Shown here in pieces: positions 25,428 to 34,335 of a stretch of DNA of 64,000 nucleotides. The notes below the pieces were generated by a model. It saw only the letters and a program-made list of their open reading frames with translations, made no database searches and was not told the origin of the DNA. The translations under genes and the position numbers were made by a program. Each line of letters opens with the position of its first letter. The stretch's first letter is position 1. The stretch is from JAHEJA01 sp965656445 (GTDB taxonomy: Bacteria > Pseudomonadota > Alphaproteobacteria > Rhodobacterales > Rhodobacteraceae). The DNA is taken from contig CBFHKO010000006.1 of NCBI GenBank assembly GCA_965656445.1, positions 47,869 through 111,868 of the forward strand, read 5' to 3'.

Positions 25428-26768
25428 ATGGATAAAACATTACATATCATTGGCGGCGGAATGGCCGGTTCCGAGGCGGCGTGGCAGGCTGCAAACATGG
25501 GCGTGCCCGTTGTCATTCATGAAATGAGGCCAAAGGTGGAAACCTTTGCGCATCGTACGGGACATTTGGGGGAAATGGTTTGTTCCAATTCGTTCCGCTC
25601 TGATGATCATGAGCAAAATGCAGTTGGTCTCTTGCATTGGGAAATGATGCAAGCGGGTGGGTTGATTATGCAGACGGCGCATAAGCATCGATTGCCTGCG
25701 GGTGGTGCCTTGGCTGTGGATCGTGATCCCTTTGCGGAAAGTGTTACGGAGGCTTTGATCGCGCATCCAAATATTTCAGTGTCTTATGAAGAAATAAAGG
25801 AATTGCCCAGTGAAGGGCATTGGATCATTGCAAGCGGTCCTTTAACTTCGTCTGATTTGGGAGCGGCGATTGCGCAAGAAACAGGCGCAGATGCTTTGGC
25901 GTTTTTCGATGCGATTGCTCCGATCCTCTATCACGACAGCATTGATATGAGCAAAGCCTGGATGCAGTCGCGCTATGACAAGGGTGAAACAGAAGCCGAG
26001 CGCACAGCCTATTTGAATTGTCCCATGAGCAAAGATCAATATGAGGCCTTTATCGATGCCTTGCTTGCGGCAGATAAGACCGAATTTCATCAAGGTGAAA
26101 CAGCGGGCTATTTTGATGGATGTCTGCCGATTGAAGTCATGGCAGAGCGAGGGCGTGAGACCCTCCGGTTTGGGCCGATGAAGCCGGTTGGCTTGACGAA
26201 CCCGCATTCTGAGGAAAAGCCTTATGCAGTGGTGCAGTTGCGCCGCGATAATGCCTTGGGGACACTTTATAACATCGTCGGTTTCCAAACCAAGATGAAG
26301 TATGGCGCGCAAACAGAGGTCTTGCGCAAGATACCAGGGTTAGAGAACGCGCAATTTGCGCGATTGGGTGGCATTCATCGCAATACCTTTATTAACTCGC
26401 CTACTTTACTTGATGAGCAGATGCGATTGAAATCACGACCGAATATTCGCTTTGCCGGTCAGATCACTGGTGTTGAGGGATATGTTGAAAGCGCGGCTAT
26501 GGGGCTTTTGGCGGGGCGCATGGTGGCCTGCGACATTCTGGGGCGCGAGATGTCGAGCGTGCCCCAAGATACGGCAATGGGCGCTTTGATCCATCACATC
26601 ACAGGCGGAGCGGATGCCAAGACCTTCCAACCGATGAACGTGAATTTCGGCCTATTCCGCCCTGTTGATGGGCTAAAGGGCGGGCGTCGGGGTCGTAAGG
26701 ATCGTTATAAGGCCTACACTGATCGTGCCAAGACCGAGTGGACCGCTTGGCTTGACACGATAAGCTGA
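25428..26768 (+). CDS. trmFO: Methylenetetrahydrofolate–tRNA-(uracil54-C5)-methyltransferase TrmFO (446 aa)
   Basis: A folate- and FAD-dependent enzyme forming ribothymidine at tRNA position 54. The FAD-binding motif HIIGGGMAGSEAAWQAA is at the N-terminus. HEMRPK, GEMVCSNSFRSDD and CPMSKDQYEAFIDALL are conserved family segments, and GCLPIEVMAERGRETLRFGPMKPVGL is typical. The start may be ATG at 25428 or 25419; both are in frame and neither has an ideal ribosome site. gluQ follows two bases after the stop, so the two tRNA-modifying genes form an operon. Confidence 0.96.
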   Translation: MDKTLHIIGGGMAGSEAAWQAANMGVPVVIHEMRPKVETFAHRTGHLGEMVCSNSFRSDDHEQNAVGLLHWEMMQAGGLIMQTAHKHRLPAGGALAVDRDPFAESVTEALIAHPNISVSYEEIKELPSEGHWIIASGPLTSSDLGAAIAQETGADALAFFDAIAPILYHDSIDMSKAWMQSRYDKGETEAERTAYLNCPMSKDQYEAFIDALLAADKTEFHQGETAGYFDGCLPIEVMAERGRETLRFGPMKPVGLTNPHSEEKPYAVVQLRRDNALGTLYNIVGFQTKMKYGAQTEVLRKIPGLENAQFARLGGIHRNTFINSPTLLDEQMRLKSRPNIRFAGQITGVEGYVESAAMGLLAGRMVACDILGREMSSVPQDTAMGALIHHITGGADAKTFQPMNVNFGLFRPVDGLKGGRRGRKDRYKAYTDRAKTEWTAWLDTIS

Positions 26769-26770
26769 GC

Positions 26771-27622
26771 ATGACGTTTCGGACGCGCTTTGCCCCTTCG
26801 CCAACGGGACCGTTGCATTTGGGGCATGCGTATTCCGCGCTTTGTGCGTTTGACGCAACCGAGGTCGCAAAGGGTGACTTCATTTTGCGGATTGATGATT
26901 TGGATCAATCCCGCTCGCGCCCCACTTGGGAAGCTCTCATCTATGAGGATTTGGCCTGGCTTGGGATCACATGGTCCACGCCAGTGCGTCGTCAATCAGA
27001 GTTCTTGTCAGAGTATCAAGATGCTCTTGCCCGTTTGGGCGAAATGGGTGTTACCTATCCTTGTTCCTGTACGCGGGCGGATATTGAGCTGGCTGCAAAT
27101 GCACCGCAAGAAGGCGTCCCTGAATTTGGTCCAGACGGGCGGATTTATCCCGGAACCTGTCGGCATCGCACGATGTTGGACGCGACTGAAACCGATACAA
27201 TTCGGTTGGATATGCGCAAAGCCGTTTCAATGATACAGAGAAAAGTATCATTTAAGGATAACGATCAAAGCATTGATTTAAATTGTGAAACCCTCATTCA
27301 GTCTGTTGGTGATGTTATTCTAATGCGGCGCTCTATGGGGGCGTCTTATCACCTTGCTGTTGTGGTGGATGATAACAAACAGGGTATTACAGACGTAATC
27401 CGCGGACAGGATTTAGCCGAAGCAACACAGATCCATGTGTTGCTCCAGCACCTCTTGGACTATCAGACGCCAACCTATGTCCATCATGACCTCATTCGGG
27501 ATGAAACGGGCAAGAGATTGGCCAAACGCGATGACGCACGAGCGCTGTCTAAATATCGCGCTGAGGGATATTCTCCAGAGGATATTCGCGCCATGATCGG
27601 GCTTAGGACATCGGCGCCATAA
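26771..27622 (+). CDS. gluQ: Glutamyl-Q tRNA(Asp) synthetase (283 aa)
   Basis: A truncated glutamyl-tRNA synthetase lacking the anticodon-binding domain, which attaches Glu to queuosine in tRNA-Asp. FAPSPTGPLHLGHAYSAL includes the HIGH-type motif, YPCSCTRADIE with a later CRH supplies zinc ligands, and GKRLAKRDDARAL is the KMSKS equivalent. Length matches YadB/GluQ. It fits the presence of queA. The 3' end overlaps the convergent hisI by 20 bp. Confidence 0.95.
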   Translation: MTFRTRFAPSPTGPLHLGHAYSALCAFDATEVAKGDFILRIDDLDQSRSRPTWEALIYEDLAWLGITWSTPVRRQSEFLSEYQDALARLGEMGVTYPCSCTRADIELAANAPQEGVPEFGPDGRIYPGTCRHRTMLDATETDTIRLDMRKAVSMIQRKVSFKDNDQSIDLNCETLIQSVGDVILMRRSMGASYHLAVVVDDNKQGITDVIRGQDLAEATQIHVLLQHLLDYQTPTYVHHDLIRDETGKRLAKRDDARALSKYRAEGYSPEDIRAMIGLRTSAP

Positions 27623-27962
27623 GCTCGACCAATTCACCCTCCACGACCGATGTATAAAAACACGAGCGGCGATTTGTATGACAGGCTGGACCCGTTTGGC
27701 GCACCATGACCAAAATGCAGTCTTGATCACAGTCATAACGAAAATCGACCAATTCTTGAACATGGCCTGAGCTTTCGCCTTTGATCCAAAAGGATTGACG
27801 CGAACGCGACCAATAGGTGACACGACCCGTTTCCAACGTGCGCGCAACGGCTTCGGCATTCATCCAAGCCATCATCAATACCTCTTTGCTGTCGTGATCT
27901 TGCGCAATCACAGGAATGAGACCAGCCTCATTATAGGTCAAAACCGAAGGGTCAAACGTCAT
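27603..27962 (-). CDS. hisI: Phosphoribosyl-AMP cyclohydrolase (119 aa)
   Basis: The third step of histidine synthesis, opening the adenine ring of PR-AMP. Metal-binding residues are visible: the CDQDC pair and the downstream Cys in RRSCFY, together with ACHTNRRSCFY, WSRSRQSFWIKGESSG and MAWMNAEA. It is the stand-alone cyclohydrolase with no HisE domain. It is convergent with gluQ and divergent from the Fe–S scaffold gene. Confidence 0.97.
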   Translation of the reverse strand: MTFDPSVLTYNEAGLIPVIAQDHDSKEVLMMAWMNAEAVARTLETGRVTYWSRSRQSFWIKGESSGHVQELVDFRYDCDQDCILVMVRQTGPACHTNRRSCFYTSVVEGELVELMAPMS

Positions 27963-28031
27963 TGTGATAAAACCTTTTGCAATCCAGAAATTCCTTTCTA
28001 TGTATTGTCTTAGAACAAAAAGGAAAAGCCC

Positions 28032-28484
28032 ATGTCTGGTGATAACGATCTGATCAATCTCTATTCGTCAAAAATCTTGGCGCTTGCTGCGGATATTTCG
28101 CGCACAGATCGATTAGAGAGCCCAATGGCCTCGGTTAAAAAACGCTCGCCCCTTTGTGGGTCCAGTGTGACTGTGGATCTCAATGTCGAGAATGGCGTTG
28201 TGACGGGCTATGGTCAGGATGTTAAAGCCTGTGCTCTTGGTCAGGCCGCCGCCTCTGTTGTGGGTGAGGCCATTATTGGAACGCGGGTGGAGCAAATCAT
28301 AACGGCGCGTGATGAGATGACCGCTATGTTGAAACAGAATGGTCCTGTGCCAAGCGCCCCCTTTGAGGGACTAGCCGTGATGGAACCTGCGCGTGATTTC
28401 AAAAACCGCCACGCGTCAATCTTGTTGGCTTTGGACGCCTCTGTTGAGGCAATCACTCAGATCCAAGCCAAAGAACACGCCTAA
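28032..28484 (+). CDS. Iron–sulfur cluster assembly scaffold protein, NifU/IscU-like (150 aa)
   Basis: A COG0822-type protein: SPLCGSSVTVDL and KACALGQAAASVVG carry the first two of the conserved cysteines; the third Cys of IscU is absent or replaced, so cluster binding may differ from IscU. The family provides a scaffold for Fe–S clusters. AGGAAAAGCCC precedes the ATG. It is monocistronic. Confidence 0.85.
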   Translation: MSGDNDLINLYSSKILALAADISRTDRLESPMASVKKRSPLCGSSVTVDLNVENGVVTGYGQDVKACALGQAAASVVGEAIIGTRVEQIITARDEMTAMLKQNGPVPSAPFEGLAVMEPARDFKNRHASILLALDASVEAITQIQAKEHA

Positions 28485-28518
28485 AAAAAACCGCTGCACT
28501 TCACAAGGAAGGCAGCGG
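28483..28518 (-). terminator. Intrinsic terminator on the minus strand for the small membrane protein transcript
   Basis: On the minus strand CCGCTGC (from 28518) pairs with GCAGCGG (28491–28497) and is followed by eight T. On the plus strand no T-run follows, although the hairpin lies just after the Fe–S scaffold stop. It predicts a minus-strand transcript with about 105 nt of 3' UTR. Confidence 0.75.
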
Positions 28519-28624
28519 GTAAAAACATAAACCTAGTTGTGTCACGTGTTAGTTAAGGCAGACCAACAGAAAGGGGAAAGTGACAAGACCTTGGGGAAAT
28601 CTCACTAGGGTTTATGCAGGCAGA

Positions 28625-28747
28625 TCAAAACACAGAGGGCAGATGGAGCGCACCGATCAATAGAACGACCAAGGAAATGGCGCCGAGTGCATCATAAGCG
28701 ATGGTTGGACCTGAGGCTTTCACGATTGATTTCACTTCTGCGAACAT
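28625..28747 (-). CDS. Small single-span membrane protein (40 aa), LexA/CtrA-box linked
   Basis: A short gene found by reading the gap after recG: ATG at 28747, GGAG eight bases upstream, TGA at 28625. The protein starts MFAEVKSIVKASGPTIAYDA and has one hydrophobic helix at about residues 20–35, ending LHLPSVF. It resembles small hypothetical proteins I recall from Rhodobacteraceae, but I cannot confirm homologues here. Upstream are a LexA box (28804–28818) and a CtrA box (28836–28850), and a minus-strand terminator lies downstream. By analogy with Caulobacter SidA and E. coli TisB, which are SOS-induced membrane peptides, it may act in the damage response; this is inference. Confidence 0.75.
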   Translation of the reverse strand: MFAEVKSIVKASGPTIAYDALGAISLVVLLIGALHLPSVF

Positions 28748-28803
28748 TTCGGCAACTCCTGTTGTGTTGCCTCTTTGTTCTCATTTGCGACGCATTTTGT
28801 AAA

Positions 28804-28818
28804 GAACTTTTTGAGAAC
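28804..28818 (-). promoter_or_regulatory. LexA (SOS) box GTTC-N7-GTTC
   Basis: On the minus strand the sequence is GTTCTCAAAAAGTTC, a perfect match to the alphaproteobacterial LexA consensus. It lies about 57 bp upstream of the 40-residue membrane protein start. A further GTTC lies one period upstream (GTTC-N6-GTTC). Confidence 0.7.
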
Positions 28819-28835
28819 ATATGAGAACAAAATGG

Positions 28836-28850
28836 TTAAATTTTCGTTAA
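28836..28850. promoter_or_regulatory. CtrA-box candidate TTAA-N7-TTAA at the recG 3' end
   Basis: TTAAATTTTCGTTAA, overlapping the recG stop codon and 18 bp from the LexA box, in the control region of the small membrane protein. Confidence 0.45.
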
Positions 28851-30937
28851 CCCACTGAAATCAAACGAATTGATTTTTCTTGTTCCATTAACCAAAGAAG
28901 AACACGAACCGCCTTCCCGCGCTCAGTTTCTAACTTGGGATCAGCCTCTAACAGGGCACGCGCATCGGATTGTGCAATTTCCATTAAATTCGCTTGTGTT
29001 TCCATGTCCGCGATTCGAAAACGGGGCACACCTGATTGCGCTGTCCCGATTAGGTCACCTGCCCCGCGCATTTGCAGATCCGTTTCAGCGATGCGAAACC
29101 CGTCTTCGGTTTCGCGCATCAATTCCAATCGCTTTTTGCCAGTTTTGGACAAAGGCGGTTGATAGAGCAATACACAGGTCGATTTTTCAGACCCGCGCCC
29201 AACGCGTCCCCGCAATTGGTGTAACTGTGCCAACCCAAAGATTTCAGCCCGCTCAATCACCATAATTGTTGCGGCGGGCACATTCACCCCAACCTCAATC
29301 ACAGTTGTCGCCACCAACACCTTGCTGTCGCCGTTTTGGAACCGCGCCATCGCGGCGTCTTTATCGGCACTTGGCATTTGACCATGGACCAAATCAACAA
29401 CCCCCTCACCCAAGGCGGCGCGCAGGGATTTAAACCGATCCTCGGCTGAGGCGTAATCCAAGACTTCGCTTTCCTCAACCAGAGGACAGACCCAATAGGC
29501 TTGTTTGCCCTCGGCAATAGCGGTCTTTAATTTATTGATGATTTCGCCCAAGCGTTCATTTGACACAACAGCCGTGGCAATTGGCAAACGTCCGGGCGGC
29601 TTTTCATCCAAGATGGACACATCCATATCCCCATATTGCGCAAGGGCAAGGGATCGCGGAATGGGCGTGGCCGTCATCACCAAAACATCCGCCTGTGTCC
29701 CCTTTTCCCCCAAGAGCATGCGCTGATTAACACCAAAGCGATGTTGTTCATCGATGATCGCGAGACGAAGATCATGAAAGGCCACATCTTTTTGAAACAC
29801 TGCATGAGTGCCAATCAAAATATGGATTTTACCAGCCTCAAGCGCGGCGAGCTTTGATCTGCGCTCACTGCCTTTGTCCCGTCCTGTGAGCAATTCGACC
29901 ACAACGCCAGCAGCCTCGGCCAAGGGCTGTAACCCTTCGAGGTGTTGGCGTGCTAAGATTTCTGTTGGGGCCATCAACACGCCTTGCCCGCCCGCTTCGA
30001 CCGCAATCAAAAGCGCCATAAAGGCCACCAATGTTTTGCCCGCACCCACATCCCCCTGGAGCAAGCGGTTCATTTTATGCGGCGCTTCGAGGTCGGCGGC
30101 GATATCCTCCATCGCGCGCATTTGCGCCCCAGTTGGACGATAGGGCAAAGTCGCCAAAACACGTGAGCGAAACCGTCCATCCCCAATGCTCACGCGTCCT
30201 GCACCCCGTTTCAAAACGGAACGGGCCAAGGCCAAGGTGAGCTGATGGGCAAAGAATTCGTCATAGGCCAATCTTTGACGGGCAAGAACATTTGGTGACA
30301 CATCGCTCATTGTGCTGGGCGTATGAGCAAGGCTAAGCGCGGATTGCCAAGACGGCCAATCGCGTTTCTTGATCAACAGAGGATCGCACCATTCCCCCAC
30401 ATCTGGCACAAGAGCAAGCGCGGATCGCGTTGCCTTGAACATGGTTTTTTGCGTGACCCCTGCGGTCAGGGGATAGATGGGTTCGAATTCAGGAATAACG
30501 CCCAGTTGATCAGGAAGAACCATGTAATCTGGATGCACCATCTGAGCGATACTATCAAAGGCCTCGATTTTTCCGGAAACAACCCTCTCTTCGCCAATTG
30601 GGAGCTGTTTTTTCAGGTAATCGCCGCGTGCATGAAAGAACACGAGCTGAAAACTTGTTTGAGCATCCTCAACAGTAACGCGGTAAGCACCTGATTTCGT
30701 GGGCGGCGCACGATGCGATTTCACAGTGACTTTGACGGTCACAACCGAGGGGAGTTCCGCATCATGGATCGTTTCAAGGGGGCGGCGATCCACCCCAGAT
30801 TGAGGCAAGATCATCAAGGCATCCAACGGCTTGCTCACGCGCAACCCTTCGAAATTGGCCGCGATCTTTGGTCCGACCCCCTCCAAAGAGGTCAAGCTTC
30901 CAAAGAGTGGAAAAAGGATTTCAGGACGCGTGCTCAT
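28847..30937 (-). CDS. recG: ATP-dependent DNA helicase RecG (696 aa)
   Basis: Superfamily 2 helicase that regresses stalled forks and processes Holliday junctions. An N-terminal wedge/OB region is followed by helicase motifs: Walker A GDVGAGKT, DEExH-like DEQH, VMTATPIPRSLAL (motif III) and the C-terminal QLHQLRGRVGRG with the TRG region. Length is normal. Its start overlaps the ligA stop (ATGA). Confidence 0.97.
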   Translation of the reverse strand: MSTRPEILFPLFGSLTSLEGVGPKIAANFEGLRVSKPLDALMILPQSGVDRRPLETIHDAELPSVVTVKVTVKSHRAPPTKSGAYRVTVEDAQTSFQLVFFHARGDYLKKQLPIGEERVVSGKIEAFDSIAQMVHPDYMVLPDQLGVIPEFEPIYPLTAGVTQKTMFKATRSALALVPDVGEWCDPLLIKKRDWPSWQSALSLAHTPSTMSDVSPNVLARQRLAYDEFFAHQLTLALARSVLKRGAGRVSIGDGRFRSRVLATLPYRPTGAQMRAMEDIAADLEAPHKMNRLLQGDVGAGKTLVAFMALLIAVEAGGQGVLMAPTEILARQHLEGLQPLAEAAGVVVELLTGRDKGSERRSKLAALEAGKIHILIGTHAVFQKDVAFHDLRLAIIDEQHRFGVNQRMLLGEKGTQADVLVMTATPIPRSLALAQYGDMDVSILDEKPPGRLPIATAVVSNERLGEIINKLKTAIAEGKQAYWVCPLVEESEVLDYASAEDRFKSLRAALGEGVVDLVHGQMPSADKDAAMARFQNGDSKVLVATTVIEVGVNVPAATIMVIERAEIFGLAQLHQLRGRVGRGSEKSTCVLLYQPPLSKTGKKRLELMRETEDGFRIAETDLQMRGAGDLIGTAQSGVPRFRIADMETQANLMEIAQSDARALLEADPKLETERGKAVRVLLWLMEQEKSIRLISVG

Positions 30938-33060
30938 AATCCCTTAATCAAATCCAACCACGCGTCTTCGTCAATGATTTCCACGCCCAAGTCTGCCGCC
31001 TTTGTCGCCTTGGATCCCGCGCCTGGGCCCGCGACCAAGAGATCGGTTTTGGCCGACACCGACCCCGACACTTTGGCGCCCAAGCTTTCGGCCTTGGCTT
31101 TGGCTTCTGCGCGGCTCATTTTTTCAAGCGTCCCAGTAAAGACCACGATTTTATTGGCAACAGGGCTCCCATCCGTTTTAGGGCGCTCACCATCTTGGAT
31201 CGTTAAATGCGAGGTAAGCCGTTGAATACCCTCATATTCAGGACCATCCGAAAAGGCCGCCACTAAGGAATCAACCATAACTTGGCCAATGCCATCAATC
31301 GACAAGAGATCCGCGCGCGCAGACCCATCAGAGGACGCCGCATCGCGCATCGCCTCATGAAATGCGGTCCAAGAGATGTAATGTTTGGCAATGAGGTTTG
31401 CCACGGATTCCCCAACGTGGCGAATGCCAAGAGCAAAGAGAAATTTGCCAAAAGGGATCGTTTGTTTGTCACGGATTGCGGCAAATAAATTCGTCGCACT
31501 TTTCTCGCCCCAACCATCGCGGTTTTTCAAACGGGCTAGATTAGCGGCATCTCGGGTCTCAAGCGTAAAGATATCCGCGGGCTCACGAATGGGCAAAATG
31601 CTGTCGTGAAAGAACATTTCAATCTGTTTGGCCCCGAGGCCGTCGATGTCAAATGTCTTGCGCCCGACGAAATGCTTTAACCGCTCGACCGCTTGAGCCG
31701 GACAAATCATGCCGCCCGTACAGCGGCGTACAGCATCGCCTTCTTCTCGTTGCGCGATTGATTGGCATTCTGGACACTTCGTTGGAAAGTCAAAAGGCAC
31801 CGCATGCGCGGGCCGTTTGGCGAGACCAACATCAGCGATTTTGGGAATAACATCCCCTGCGCGATAGACCTGAACCCAGTCGCCAATGCGGATGTCTTTA
31901 CCGTCGCGAATTGGGGCGCCATTAGAATCCAGCCCCTTAATGTAGTCTTCGTTGTGAAGCGTCGCATTCGACACGACCACACCGCCAACAGTGACGGGAT
32001 CAAGACGCGCAACGGGTGACAAAGCCCCAGTGCGACCCACTTGGATGTCTATCCCGTCAAGCCGCGTCCACGCCAGTTCAGCAGGAAATTTATGGGCAAT
32101 CGCCCAACGGGGGGTCGTTGATCGAAACCCCAAGCGCGCTTGAAGCGCAAGATCATCAAGCTTGTAAACAACTCCGTCGATGTCATATCCCAAGGTTGTC
32201 CGTTGGGTTTCAATCTCTGAGTAATGCGCCAACAAATCATCCAAGTTTGCAAAGGACTTCATCAAAGGATTGACGCTAAACCCAAAGGATTGAAAGGCGT
32301 CAACAATCCCCATTTGCGTAGTTGCAATTGGCTCTGAAATTTCGCCCAAAGCATAGGCGAAAAAGCGTAATGGCCGATCCTTGGTTATCGAAGCATCAAG
32401 CTGACGCAATGACCCCGCCGCCGCGTTGCGTGGGTTGGCAAAGGCTTTGCCACCGCGGTCCGATTGACGTATATTGAGTGCGGTAAAATCCTCATGAGAC
32501 ATATAAACTTCACCACGTATTTCAATAACTTGCGGCGCGTTTTCAATGTAATGGGGAATATCTGCGATGGTCTTTGCATTCTCCGTGACATTTTCCCCAA
32601 TGGCCCCATCTCCCCGCGTAGCCGCCTGGATCAAGTGGCCGTTCTCATAGCGCAGACTGAGGGAAAGCCCATCAATTTTCGGCTCGGCTGTGTAGGTTAA
32701 GGGATGCGAGGTGTCAAATCCCAAAAACCGACAAATACCATCATGAAAATCCTCAACATCCGCACGATCAAAAGCGTTTGAGAGCGAGAGCATGCGAACC
32801 GCATGCGTGATTTTACCAAACCCCTCAGACGGTTTGGCCCCAACTTGTTGCGTCGGGCTATCACTTCGCGCCAGATCAGGAAACCGCGCTTCGATATCGG
32901 ACAATCGCCGCTTGAGACGGTCATAGTCTGCATCCGACATGACAGGCGCATCATCGCGGTGATAGGCCTCATTCGCGGCGCGTAATTGATCACTGAGGTC
33001 GCGGGCCTCTGTTGCGGCGGCGCTATGCGTTAGATCATCAACAGAAAGATCACTCGTCAC
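30934..33060 (-). CDS. ligA: NAD-dependent DNA ligase LigA (708 aa)
   Basis: All domains are present: Ia, the adenylation domain with catalytic Lys in EPKIDGLSLSL, the OB fold, the four-Cys zinc finger (CPECQS … CTGGMICPAQ), HhH repeats and a C-terminal BRCT domain (KIVVFTGTLEKMSRAEAKA). It seals nicks in replication and repair using NAD. It is translationally coupled to recG. Confidence 0.98.
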   Translation of the reverse strand: MTSDLSVDDLTHSAAATEARDLSDQLRAANEAYHRDDAPVMSDADYDRLKRRLSDIEARFPDLARSDSPTQQVGAKPSEGFGKITHAVRMLSLSNAFDRADVEDFHDGICRFLGFDTSHPLTYTAEPKIDGLSLSLRYENGHLIQAATRGDGAIGENVTENAKTIADIPHYIENAPQVIEIRGEVYMSHEDFTALNIRQSDRGGKAFANPRNAAAGSLRQLDASITKDRPLRFFAYALGEISEPIATTQMGIVDAFQSFGFSVNPLMKSFANLDDLLAHYSEIETQRTTLGYDIDGVVYKLDDLALQARLGFRSTTPRWAIAHKFPAELAWTRLDGIDIQVGRTGALSPVARLDPVTVGGVVVSNATLHNEDYIKGLDSNGAPIRDGKDIRIGDWVQVYRAGDVIPKIADVGLAKRPAHAVPFDFPTKCPECQSIAQREEGDAVRRCTGGMICPAQAVERLKHFVGRKTFDIDGLGAKQIEMFFHDSILPIREPADIFTLETRDAANLARLKNRDGWGEKSATNLFAAIRDKQTIPFGKFLFALGIRHVGESVANLIAKHYISWTAFHEAMRDAASSDGSARADLLSIDGIGQVMVDSLVAAFSDGPEYEGIQRLTSHLTIQDGERPKTDGSPVANKIVVFTGTLEKMSRAEAKAKAESLGAKVSGSVSAKTDLLVAGPGAGSKATKAADLGVEIIDEDAWLDLIKGL

Positions 33061-33129
33061 GGTTGGCTTCCTTTTTAAGAGTTAAAAAGGTGATACTTCG
33101 CCAACCAAGAATGGTCCAGATTAAATCCT

Positions 33130-33848
33130 CTAAGCGCTCAGTGCTATGCGCGCCTCTTGTGGGGCTGAGGAGGTTTCTGGTTCTTTCAACACATAGCCAC
33201 GGCCCCAGACAGTTTGGATATAATTATTATTACGGTGGCCTCAGATAATTTCTTGCGCAATTTACAGATAAAGACGTCGATGATTTTCAATTCAGGTTCA
33301 TCCATCCCACCATATAGATGATTGAGGAACATTTCCTTGGTCAAAGTTGTCCCTTTGCGAAGTGAGAGCAATTCCAGCATTTGATATTCTTTGCCTGTCA
33401 AATGCACAGGCGCGCCGTCCGCTTCGACCGTTTTGGCATCAAGATTAACGGCAATTTTCCCTGTTCGAATGATTTACTGAGAATGCCATTTGGACCGTCG
33501 AATGATCGCATGAATGCGGGCTACCAATTCTTCTCGGTGGAAGGGTTTCGTGAGATAATCATCCGCCCCAAAGCCGAACCCCTTGATTTTGCTGTCGGTG
33601 CCGTCTTCGCCAGAGAGAATAAGAGTCGGCGTTTCGATCCGCGCCAAACGCAGTTGGCGCAACACTTCATGACCTGTCATATCCGGTAAATTCAGATCAA
33701 GGAGGATAAGATCATAATCATAGAGCTTCGCAAGATCGATGCCCTCTTCGCCCAGATCAGTTGAATAGACATTCAAATTCGCATGGGTCAACATCATTTC
33801 AATGCTACGCGATGTCGTTGGGTCGTCTTCGATCAATAGTACACGCAT
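33130..33848 (-). pseudogene. ctrA: ctrA, cell-cycle/motility response regulator, broken by an in-frame stop and a frameshift
   Basis: The gene begins MRVLLIEDDPTTSRSIEMML (receiver domain, phospho-Asp in LLLDLNLPD) and ends with an OmpR-type DNA-binding domain. A TAA at 33474–33476 interrupts it after RRSKWHSQ, where CtrA normally continues with Ser; the Trp replaces a conserved Gly. Further on, one base is missing around 33231–33234, just before the YIQTVWGRGYVL segment. Restoring both gives about 239 residues, the usual CtrA length. The remaining sequence is highly conserved, so the lesions look recent or are sequencing errors. In Rhodobacteraceae CtrA controls flagella, GTAs and c-di-GMP genes and is not essential. 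Confidence 0.85.
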
Positions 33849-33869
33849 GTCTTGCTCCTATACTCGTGG

Positions 33870-33884
33870 TTAATCTATGGTTAA
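33870..33884. promoter_or_regulatory. CtrA-box candidate upstream of ctrA
   Basis: TTAATCTATGGTTAA, an exact TTAA-N7-TTAA, 22 bp upstream of the ctrA start. It suggests autoregulation, as known for CtrA. A further TTAAC lies 8 bp on. Confidence 0.6.
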
Positions 33885-33933
33885 TTTCAAAAGGTTAACG
33901 AGCGATTACCAAAACAAGAAAAACACAAACAAC

Positions 33934-34194
33934 CTATAGTTGTATATATTTTTTTATATGGGTTGATTTTAATGCATTTTCTCCATGATTGGCGGCGCTA
34001 TCCACCCACGAGAAAAATTCATCTTCGCTTAGATTGTATTTCTCAAGCGCCTCTTCCAGTGGCACCAATCCATACACAACAGCGCGCACAACAGTTAATT
34101 TGCGCGACGCCACCCAGCGCACATGTGCATCTGTCGGCAAATCCGCCAAGCTCAGCACCTCACCATTTGTTAATCGAACAACGGATTGTGTCAT
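33934..34194 (-). CDS. sciP: SciP-like CtrA inhibitor (DUF1153), 86 aa
   Basis: A small helix-turn-helix protein: LSLADLPTDAHVRWVASRKLTVVRAVVYGLVPLEEALEKY… SEDEFFSWVDSAANHG is the DUF1153 core. In Caulobacter, SciP binds CtrA and DNA and blocks transcription from CtrA promoters. Its gene next to ctrA is typical. It is intact here although ctrA is broken. GAGGAGG precedes the ATG. Confidence 0.93.
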   Translation of the reverse strand: MTQSVVRLTNGEVLSLADLPTDAHVRWVASRKLTVVRAVVYGLVPLEEALEKYNLSEDEFFSWVDSAANHGENALKSTHIKKYIQL

Positions 34195-34335
34195 GTTATT
34201 CCTCCTCTCACAGGCAAAGCCCGTCTCACCACAAGAATGATATTGCGCTTTCAGGCCTTAACGCTTAATGAAACGACACCTTGAGAATACGTTCAATTTT
34301 CCTATATTTTGAACGAAGAGTGCAAAGGAACCACC

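Noticed and set aside
27413..27859. Open frame overlapping gluQ and hisI
   Set aside because: Overlaps two certain genes in another frame.
33186..33407. A separate small DNA-binding protein
   Set aside because: It is the C-terminal half of the interrupted ctrA in the same frame as the N-terminal half until the frameshift, not an independent gene.
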